Positions 6,570 to 11,156 of a stretch of DNA of 11,156 nt are shown here, one piece after another (the first letter of the stretch is position 1; every line of letters starts with the position of its first letter). Source of the DNA: Rhodospirillaceae bacterium UBA6608 (lineage in GTDB: Bacteria > Pseudomonadota > Alphaproteobacteria > Rhodospirillales_A > Casp-alpha2); NCBI GenBank assembly GCA_002433335.1, contig DJHY01000146.1:711-11866 (forward strand). The letters run 5' to 3'. A program made the translations under genes and the position numbers. Under the pieces are notes generated by a model that saw nothing but the letters and a program-made list of their open reading frames with translations, was not told the origin of the DNA and ran no database searches.

Positions 6570-7076
6570 TTAGGCTTCGTCGACGGGAATTTCAGCGACG
6601 GACGCGGTCTGCTTGGCGCGGAAATCGTCCAGCGCGGCGGCGACCTTGTCGTCCATCAGGGCGATCACGGCGGCGGCCAGCAGGCCCGCGTTCTTGGCCC
6701 CGGCCTTGCCCACCGCCAGGGTGCCGACGGGAATGCCGCCCGGCATCTGAACGATCGACAGCAGGCTGTCCATGCCCTTCAGGGCCTTGCTTTCCACCGG
6801 CACGCCGAACACGGGCAGGGGGGTCAGCGCCGCGGCCATGCCCGGCAGGTGCGCGGCCCCGCCGGCGCCGGCGATGATCGCCTTGATGCCGCGGTCGCGC
6901 GCCGTTTTGGCGTATTCGTACAGGCGGTCCGGGGTGCGGTGGGCAGACACGATGCGGGTTTCGTGCGCGACGCCCAGTTCTTCCAGAACTTCAACCGCGT
7001 GGCGCATGGTTTCCCAGTCGGACTGACTGCCCATGATGATACCGATCAGGGGGGTGTCGGCGGCCGTTTCCGGCAT
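6570..7076 (-). CDS. purE: N5-carboxyaminoimidazole ribonucleotide mutase (PurE class I)
   Basis: Converts N5-CAIR to CAIR in purine synthesis, directly downstream of the PurK reaction; class I enzymes are soluble octamers. The 168-residue sequence carries IIMGSQSD (13-20), SAHRTP (44-49, catalytic His46 equivalent to E. coli His45), [12 protein letters not shown] (69-80), the [16 protein letters not shown] segment (92-107) and MPGGIPVGT (111-119). The presence of purK and the class I SAHRTP sequence argue against a class II AIR carboxylase. The start ATG (7076-7074) has a strong GAGGAA five bases upstream. It is the first gene of purE-purK. The leader is about 110 nt from a promoter with a consensus -10 and contains several inverted repeats. 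Confidence 0.97.
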   Translation of the reverse strand: MPETAADTPLIGIIMGSQSDWETMRHAVEVLEELGVAHETRIVSAHRTPDRLYEYAKTARDRGIKAIIAGAGGAAHLPGMAAALTPLPVFGVPVESKALKGMDSLLSIVQMPGGIPVGTLAVGKAGAKNAGLLAAAVIALMDDKVAAALDDFRAKQTASVAEIPVDEA

Positions 7077-7121
7077 GTCGTTTCCTCGCTTCCTAACCGT
7101 AAACTGAAAGGCGTTTTCGGC

Positions 7122-7186
7122 CCGGCTTTGCCGGTTTGGCAGAATTCAAAGTCATCGGGCCGCCGATGGGGCGTCCCGTGACGGGA
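7122..7186 (-). promoter_or_regulatory. Three inverted repeats in the purE-purK leader
   Basis: The predicted leader holds three short perfect inverted repeats. TCCCGT/ACGGGA (7174-7186, one-base centre) lies just after the predicted transcription start and looks like an operator-type palindrome. CATCGG/CCGATG (7153-7168) has a 4-nt loop, and CCGGC/GCCGG (7122-7134) a 3-nt loop. None is followed by a U-run. I do not recognise a purine riboswitch or an E. coli-type PurR box. Purine-responsive control is an inference from position only. Confidence 0.35.
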
Positions 7187-7194
7187 AGCGCGCC

Positions 7195-7222
7195 ATTATA
7201 TGTGCCGCCGCCGCCGCTGCAA
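7195..7222 (-). promoter_or_regulatory. Promoter of purE-purK
   Basis: A perfect TATAAT reads on the minus strand (7200-7195). TTGCAG (7222-7217) lies 16 bases upstream, matching only the first three -35 bases. The spacer consists largely of four GCC/GGC triplets plus one variant (7204-7218). The predicted start is near 7188. Confidence 0.5.
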
Positions 7223-7252
7223 GGGGGCAGAATCCCGTTGAATCGTAAGGCA

Positions 7253-7281
7253 TTCTTAACCACATGAACTTAGTCTAAAAT
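7253..7281 (+). promoter_or_regulatory. Promoter candidate for the GGDEF-like gene
   Basis: TAAAAT (7276-7281) is five of six to the -10 consensus, with a poor -35-like TTCTTA (7253-7258) 17 bases upstream. It lies about 55 bases before the ATG in a locally AT-rich patch, divergent from the purE promoter. Nothing else is evident between 7224 and 7334 except the RBS. Confidence 0.35.
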
Positions 7282-7334
7282 GAAGAGCAGTCCGAATTTT
7301 CGCCCAGAAGGGCGGCCTGGAAGGGAGACCGGTC

Positions 7335-8048
7335 ATGGATGTGAATATGGCCACCCCCGTCCAGCCGGTAGGACCTGGCGGTGGGCGTGGCAGTGATGCC
7401 GGCCCGGGCGGTGGTAAGAAAGACGAACACCAAGAAGACGGCGCGCAACACGGGCATACGGACCCGGCGACCAGCGTGTCCGGCTTGCTGTCGATGGAAG
7501 GGCTGACGCCCGAGGCGCAGCATGCCCTGGAACGTCTGGCGGGCGAGGTCGATACCTTGCGCCGTCAGCTGACCCATACGCAGCAGGAATTGGCCCAGTC
7601 GAAGGAACGCGAATTTCGCGATGCCGTAGCCCCGGCGCTGAACCGGCGTGGCTTCCTGGCGGAACTGGAGCACCTGATCAATCGGCTGGGTATCGTGGAA
7701 TCGCGCCCGGCCTTGATCCTGGTTCATCTGATCAACGGCGAAGACATTCGGCGCACGCATGGCCTGGAAGCGCTGGACAGGGCGTTGGCCCTGGCCTGTG
7801 GCGTATTGGAAGCGGATCAGCACCAGGCAATGCTGGTCGGCAATCTGGGCGGCAACGATTTCGCCGTAGTCGTGCTGGAAGACGGGATCGAGGGCGCGCG
7901 CCGCAAGGCGGCGGAACTGGAAGCGGCCCTGCATGCCACCCATACCGAACAGCATACAGCACTTCAGGCTCGGACCGGCCTGGCCCTGGTCGAACCGGGG
8001 ATGACGGCCGAGGCGGCACTGGCCGCCGCCGACCGGGATTTTCGATGA
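7335..8048 (+). CDS. Small protein with a degenerate GGDEF domain
   Basis: GGDEF domains make the second messenger cyclic di-GMP; degenerate ones often act as receptors or scaffolds. This 237-residue soluble protein has a Gly/Pro-rich, probably disordered N-terminus (1-45), a short coiled-coil-like helix (58-95) and a compact GGDEF-like domain (about 97-235). Landmarks are LNRRGF (102-107), matching the family's NRR-x-F, a segment at 127-152 in the place of the substrate-binding Asp/Asn helix, and GGNDF (172-176) in place of GGDEF. The signature Asp and Glu are replaced by Asn and Asp, and the usual DxLTGL lead-in and GH-GD pair are missing, so cyclase activity is unlikely. No sensor domain, membrane segment or EAL domain is present. 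The ATG has AAGGGAG seven bases upstream; Met5 is a weaker alternative. It is divergent from purE and followed 147 bp later by the helicase. Confidence 0.7.
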   Translation: MDVNMATPVQPVGPGGGRGSDAGPGGGKKDEHQEDGAQHGHTDPATSVSGLLSMEGLTPEAQHALERLAGEVDTLRRQLTHTQQELAQSKEREFRDAVAPALNRRGFLAELEHLINRLGIVESRPALILVHLINGEDIRRTHGLEALDRALALACGVLEADQHQAMLVGNLGGNDFAVVVLEDGIEGARRKAAELEAALHATHTEQHTALQARTGLALVEPGMTAEAALAAADRDFR

Positions 8049-8063
8049 GCATAAGGTGCGGGC

Positions 8064-8092
8064 TTTACAGACTCCTTCGCACTAACTACAAC
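8064..8092 (+). promoter_or_regulatory. Candidate sigma-70-type promoter of the DEAD-box helicase gene
   Basis: TTTACA (8064-8069, five of six) is followed by a 17-nt spacer and TACAAC (8087-8092, four of six). It lies just after the stop of the GGDEF-like gene and predicts a start near 8099. The helicase mRNA would then have a leader of about 95 nt containing the stem-loops at 8111-8167. Confidence 0.45.
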
Positions 8093-8110
8093 ACGGGCCG
8101 ACCAGCATAT

Positions 8111-8167
8111 GCCGCTCTACGTGAGCGGCGCTTGCGCGCAATGAGCGCCGGGGGCCGAGGGCGGCCC
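8111..8167 (+). promoter_or_regulatory. Structured leader of the helicase gene: competing stem-loops
   Basis: Three perfect stems can form. Stem 1 pairs GCCGCTC (8111-8117) with GAGCGGC (8123-8129) over a 5-nt loop. Stem 2 pairs CGGCGCT (8126-8132) with AGCGCCG (8144-8150). Stem 3 pairs GGGCCG (8152-8157) with CGGCCC (8162-8167) over AGGG. Stems 1 and 2 share 8126-8129 and are mutually exclusive. No T-run follows any stem, so this is unlikely to be a simple terminator of the upstream gene. Long structured leaders with autoregulation or cold control are known for some cold-shock DEAD-box helicases such as E. coli csdA; applying that here is inference. Confidence 0.45.
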
Positions 8168-8195
8168 GCGAACCACGCATTCCGAAAGATATGAC

Positions 8196-10154
8196 ATGAC
8201 ACAATTCGATGGCGTCGTGGCGGCGCTTGGCCAAGCGTTGACCAAACGCGGCTATTCCGTCCTGACGCCCGTACAGAATGCAATTCTGGCCCCTGAGCTT
8301 CAGGACGCCGACATTCTGGTCTCGGCCCAAACGGGGTCGGGCAAGACCGTTGCCTTCGGCCTGGCGATGGCGCCGACCCTGTTGGCGGGCGAAGAACGGT
8401 TCGGGCGGGCGGACAAGCCCCTGGCCCTGATCGTCGCCCCGACCCGCGAACTGGCGCTGCAGGTTCGCCGCGAACTGGACTGGCTGTACGAAATGACCGG
8501 CGTCGTCTCGGCGTCCTGCATCGGCGGGATGGACATGGGCAACGAGCGCCGCGCCCTGAGCCGGGGGGCGCATATCGTCGTCGGCACGCCGGGCCGCCTG
8601 CGCGATCATATCGAACGTGGCTCGCTGGACACCGCCGACCTGCGCGCGGTCGTCCTGGACGAAGCGGACGAAATGCTCGACCTGGGCTTCCGCGAAGATC
8701 TGGAATTCATCCTGGATGCCGCGCCCGAGGATCGGCGCACCTTGTTGTTCTCGGCCACCGTGCCGCGGACCATCGCGACCCTGGCCAAGCGGTATCAGCG
8801 CAATGCCGTGCGCGTGGCCACGGCGGAAGAGCGCGAACAGCATCTGGATATCGAATACCGGGCCCTGGCGGTCGCCCCGAACGACCGGGAAAACGCGATC
8901 ATCAACGTGTTGCGTTATTACGAAGCCAAAAGTGCTCTGGTGTTCTGCACCACCCGCGCCACCGTCAACCATATGACCAGCCGTTTCGCCAACCGGGGCT
9001 TTCCGGTGGTCGCCCTGTCCGGTGAATTGAGCCAGAACGAGCGCACGCATGCCCTGCAGGCGATGCGTGACGGGCGGGCCCGCGTGTGTATCGCGACCGA
9101 CGTCGCGGCGCGCGGCATCGATCTGCCGAACTTGGAACTGGTGGTGCATGCGGATATCCCGAAAACGCCGGAAACCCTGCTGCACCGAAGCGGTCGCACG
9201 GGCCGTGCCGGGCGCAAGGGCGTCAGCGTCCTGATCGTGCCGCATAACGCGCGCTACCGGACGGAACGCCTGCTGGGCAGCGCCAATATCGAAGCCGCCT
9301 GGGGCAAGGCCCCGTCGGCGGATGAAATCCTGACCCGCGACCGCGAACGGATCCTGGCCGACGACAGCCTGAGCGAGCCGCTGACCGACGACGAAAAGTC
9401 GTTCGCGGCGGAACTCATGAACCGCTACAGCGCCGAGCAGATCGCCGGGGCCTTCCTGCGCAATCAGATGGCCGGTCGGTCCGCGCCCGAGGAATTGCTC
9501 GATACCGCCCCGGCGGAACGGCAGGAACGCCGCCGCGATGCCTTCAACGGCGTCTGGTTCTCGCTTTCCGTTGGCCACAAGCATAATGCCGAGCCGCGCT
9601 GGCTGCTGCCGATGCTGTGCCGTGCGGGCCATATCACCAAGCGGGACATCGGCGCGATCCGTATCTTCAATTCGGAAACCTTCGTCGAGATCGACGCCGG
9701 CACCGCCGACGCCTTTTTCGAACTGGTCGGCCCGACCCAGACCCTGGAGAAATCCATCAAGGTCGCGCGGGTCGACGGCGTGCCCGATGCGGTCGCCACC
9801 GACCGCCCGGAACCCCGCGCCAAACCCCAACGGGCGAGAAGAGAATCCTGGGACCCGCAGGCCGGTGCCCGCGGCGACGGCCCGGATAAGCGCAAGTTCA
9901 ACCGTCGGGAAAAACGCCGCGAAGACGCGCGGGATGAAGCCTTCAACGACGATCGTCCGCCGCCCAGCGATCGCCCGGCGAAACCGTTCAAAGACAAGCC
10001 GTTCAAAGATAAGAAGGCCAAGGGCAAGAAGCCGCATCGTGGCAAGGGCGGCCCCGCTGGTGGCGGCTCCTTTGGTGGCGGCCCTTCCGGTGGTGGGAAG
10101 CCGGGTGGGAACGCGCCGCTCAAAAGAAAGAAACCAAAGAAGCGCAGCGATTGA
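8196..10154 (+). CDS. DEAD-box ATP-dependent RNA helicase with DbpA-like RNA-binding domain and basic Gly/Lys tail
   Basis: An ATP-dependent RNA remodelling enzyme, probably of the DeaD/CsdA type acting in ribosome assembly or mRNA turnover. The 652-residue protein has a complete helicase core: Q-motif region ending at Gln27, motif I AQTGSGKT (44-51), Ia PTRELALQ (82-89), Ib TPGRL (131-135), II DEAD (155-158), III SAT (186-188), IV ALVFCTTR (247-254), V TDVAARGID (301-309) and VI HRSGRTGRAGR (330-340). A DbpA/CsdA-type RNA-binding domain spans about 452-512. The tail (530-652) is disordered, strongly basic, with a duplicated KPFKD unit and SFGGG/SGGGKPGG repeats that probably bind RNA. ATG at 8196 was chosen for frame and the conserved N-terminus; its RBS (GAAAG, seven bases upstream) is weak, which fits control by the leader. 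RhlE is a less likely alternative because it lacks the DbpA-like domain. Confidence 0.95.
   Translation: MTQFDGVVAALGQALTKRGYSVLTPVQNAILAPELQDADILVSAQTGSGKTVAFGLAMAPTLLAGEERFGRADKPLALIVAPTRELALQVRRELDWLYEMTGVVSASCIGGMDMGNERRALSRGAHIVVGTPGRLRDHIERGSLDTADLRAVVLDEADEMLDLGFREDLEFILDAAPEDRRTLLFSATVPRTIATLAKRYQRNAVRVATAEEREQHLDIEYRALAVAPNDRENAIINVLRYYEAKSALVFCTTRATVNHMTSRFANRGFPVVALSGELSQNERTHALQAMRDGRARVCIATDVAARGIDLPNLELVVHADIPKTPETLLHRSGRTGRAGRKGVSVLIVPHNARYRTERLLGSANIEAAWGKAPSADEILTRDRERILADDSLSEPLTDDEKSFAAELMNRYSAEQIAGAFLRNQMAGRSAPEELLDTAPAERQERRRDAFNGVWFSLSVGHKHNAEPRWLLPMLCRAGHITKRDIGAIRIFNSETFVEIDAGTADAFFELVGPTQTLEKSIKVARVDGVPDAVATDRPEPRAKPQRARRESWDPQAGARGDGPDKRKFNRREKRREDARDEAFNDDRPPPSDRPAKPFKDKPFKDKKAKGKKPHRGKGGPAGGGSFGGGPSGGGKPGGNAPLKRKKPKKRSD
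9984..10013 (+). repeat. 15-bp tandem duplication inside the helicase tail
   Basis: CCGTTCAAAGACAAG (9984-9998) is followed directly by a copy with one change (9999-10013). It encodes the repeated Pro-Phe-Lys-Asp-Lys in the basic tail and keeps the frame, so it looks like a recent slippage duplication tolerated in a disordered region. Confidence 0.7.
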
Positions 10155-10165
10155 CGCACGCGCTT
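10140..10165 (+). terminator. Hairpin straddling the helicase stop codon
   Basis: AAGCGC (10140-10145) pairs with GCGCTT (10160-10165), with an inner GCG/CGC stem (10147-10149 and 10155-10157) around ATTGA. The sequence after it is not T-rich, so termination before the transporter gene would be partial. The gap to the next start is only 49 bases. Confidence 0.3.
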
Positions 10166-10203
10166 CCCATTTGACGATCGCATAAATACTGGAACTGATT
10201 ACC

Positions 10204-11156
10204 TTGTCTTCTCGTCTGCTTACCGCCTTGGCGGATTTCCTCGCCGTTTCCGATTGGAAAGGCGACGGATCGCCCGCCGCCGTTCTGTCCCGCCTGAAAA
10301 CCGAATTCCTGTCCGGGCTGACCGTGGCCCTGGCCCTGGTGCCCGAAGCCGTCGCCTTTGCCTTCGTCGCCGGGGTGCATCCGCTGGTCGGTCTGTACGC
10401 GGCTTTTCTGGTCGGCCTGATCACGGCATTGATCGGTGGACGGCCGGGGATGATCTCCGGCGCGACCGGGGCCTTGGCGGTCGTCATGGTCGCCCTGGTC
10501 TCGAGCCACGGGGTCGAATACCTGTTCGCGACCGTGGTGCTGATGGGGATTCTGCAGATTTCGGCCGGGCTGTTGCGGTTGGGCAAATTCATCCGTCTGG
10601 TGCCGCATCCGGTGATGATGGGCTTCGTCAACGGACTGGCGATCGTCATTTTCCTGGCGCAGCTGACGCAGTTTCAGATTCCGGGCCCTGATGGGGTCAA
10701 GGTCTGGATGACCGGTTGGCCGCTGGTGACGATGCTGGGCTTGGTCGTGCTGACCATGGCGATCATCTGGCTGATGCCGAAGATCACGACCATCATTCCG
10801 GCCCCGCTGGCCGGGATCGCCGTGGTCGCGGCGATCGTGATCGGATTCGGGATCGACGTGCCGCGGGTCGGCGATCTGGCGGCGATCAAGGGCGGTCTGC
10901 CCGACTTCCACATTCCGATGGTCCCGCTGAACCTGGAAACCTTGGAAGTCATCGTGCCCTATGCGGTGATTTTGGCGGCCATCGGCTTGATCGAAAGCCT
11001 GCTCACCCTGAACCTGGTCGGGGACATCACCAACAAGCGCGGTGGGGCCTCGCACGAATGTATCGCCCAGGGCGTGGCCAATACGGTCACCGGCCTGTTC
11101 GGCGGCATGGGCGGCTGCGCCATGATCGGGCAGTCGATGATCAATGTGCAGTCGGG
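10204..11156 (+). CDS. SulP/SLC26-family anion transporter, N-terminal part (3'-truncated by window)
   Basis: SulP proteins are inner-membrane transporters or channels for sulfate, bicarbonate or other anions; the sequence does not settle the substrate. The 317 visible residues contain a series of hydrophobic helices beginning with [21 protein letters not shown] (45-65), which carries the family Pro and the GLY after the first re-entrant region. Further landmarks are [17 protein letters not shown] (78-94), a helix near 105-123, [12 protein letters not shown] (133-144), the [11 protein letters not shown] segment (260-270) and [15 protein letters not shown] (297-311). A C-terminal STAS domain would be expected beyond the right edge. 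No ATG or GTG gives a sensible start: TAA at 10183 closes the frame and TTG at 10204 is the first usual start, with GGAAC about eight bases upstream. TTG at 10228 is an alternative. It follows the helicase by 49 bp and may be partly co-transcribed. Confidence 0.9.
   Translation, partial: MSSRLLTALADFLAVSDWKGDGSPAAVLSRLKTEFLSGLTVALALVPEAVAFAFVAGVHPLVGLYAAFLVGLITALIGGRPGMISGATGALAVVMVALVSSHGVEYLFATVVLMGILQISAGLLRLGKFIRLVPHPVMMGFVNGLAIVIFLAQLTQFQIPGPDGVKVWMTGWPLVTMLGLVVLTMAIIWLMPKITTIIPAPLAGIAVVAAIVIGFGIDVPRVGDLAAIKGGLPDFHIPMVPLNLETLEVIVPYAVILAAIGLIESLLTLNLVGDITNKRGGASHECIAQGVANTVTGLFGGMGGCAMIGQSMINVQS

Noticed and set aside
5898..7181. A 427-codon + strand open frame opposite purK and purE.
   Set aside because: Both opposite-strand genes are certain. 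The frame encodes an Arg/His/Gly-rich product with no recognisable motif and runs across the purE-purK junction and purE leader.
7253..7273. TTAA-like half sites before the GGDEF-like gene, considered as a CtrA box.
   Set aside because: The spacing is ten bases rather than seven and the second half is TTAG, so it does not fit the known TTAA-N7-TTAA pattern.
8191..8199. Three-codon ATG-ACA-TGA overlapping the helicase start, a possible start-stop regulatory element.
   Set aside because: Nine bases of this kind arise easily by chance and the upstream ATG has no better RBS than the real start; there is nothing to support a function.
8082..10649. An 855-codon open frame on the minus strand opposite the helicase and the start of the transporter.
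   Set aside because: It is the mirror of a GC-rich coding frame. The translation is low-complexity Arg/Gly/Gln-rich sequence without domains, and it crosses a real promoter region and two real genes.
1..11156. A defence island, prophage, mobile element, secretion cluster or CRISPR array.
   Set aside because: No corresponding gene family, direct repeats, attachment-like sites or compositional shift were seen; all but one of the genes look like ordinary chromosomal families.

Overview
The window is GC-rich chromosomal DNA (above 60% GC by eye) that reads as core genome of an alphaproteobacterium, most likely of the Rhodospirillales type. The evidence is a COQ9-family ubiquinone gene, an S21 beginning MQVIVRDNN, a PntB C-terminus, a purE-purK pair and a DEAD-box helicase with a long basic Gly/Lys tail. 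This is recognition of families, not a database search. I see no transposase, integrase, CRISPR array, tRNA, rRNA or phage gene, and no base-composition island.

Layout: (1) 1-612 (+) is the 3' end of pntB, entering from the left edge. (2) 679-2667 (-) is a Maf/DUF115-type protein with a C-terminal SEC-C zinc motif, convergent with pntB and downstream of rpsU (2825-3028, -) across a hairpin-rich gap. (3) Divergent from rpsU, a + strand pair starts with peptide deformylase (3209-3778), overlaps a COQ9 protein by ATGA (3775-4491), and is followed by an unrecognised helical protein (4593-5453). (4) purK (5454-6554, -) and purE (6570-7076, -) form an operon read toward the unknown gene; the two convergent stop codons touch inside a 14-bp palindrome. 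(5) Divergent from purE is a short protein with a degenerate GGDEF domain (7335-8048, +). (6) A DEAD-box RNA helicase (8196-10154, +) has its own promoter candidate and a leader with competing stem-loops. (7) A SulP/SLC26 anion transporter starts at a TTG at 10204 and runs off the right edge.

How they work together: the genes are mostly housekeeping (NADPH supply, translation, N-terminal protein processing, ubiquinone, purine synthesis, RNA remodelling) rather than one pathway. The only clear functional unit is purE-purK. def-coq9 is a translationally coupled pair with no obvious shared pathway. No intergenic stretch exceeds 300 bases; the largest (7077-7334) holds divergent promoters and inverted repeats.

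I find no convincing new multi-gene system. The points most worth a second look are small: the structured helicase leader, the rpsU promoter-hairpin-U-tract leader, the degenerate GGDEF protein, the SEC-C tail on the Maf-like protein, and the unknown 286-residue protein. Promoters, hairpins and terminators were found by reading and hand pairing, without folding energies or alignments.
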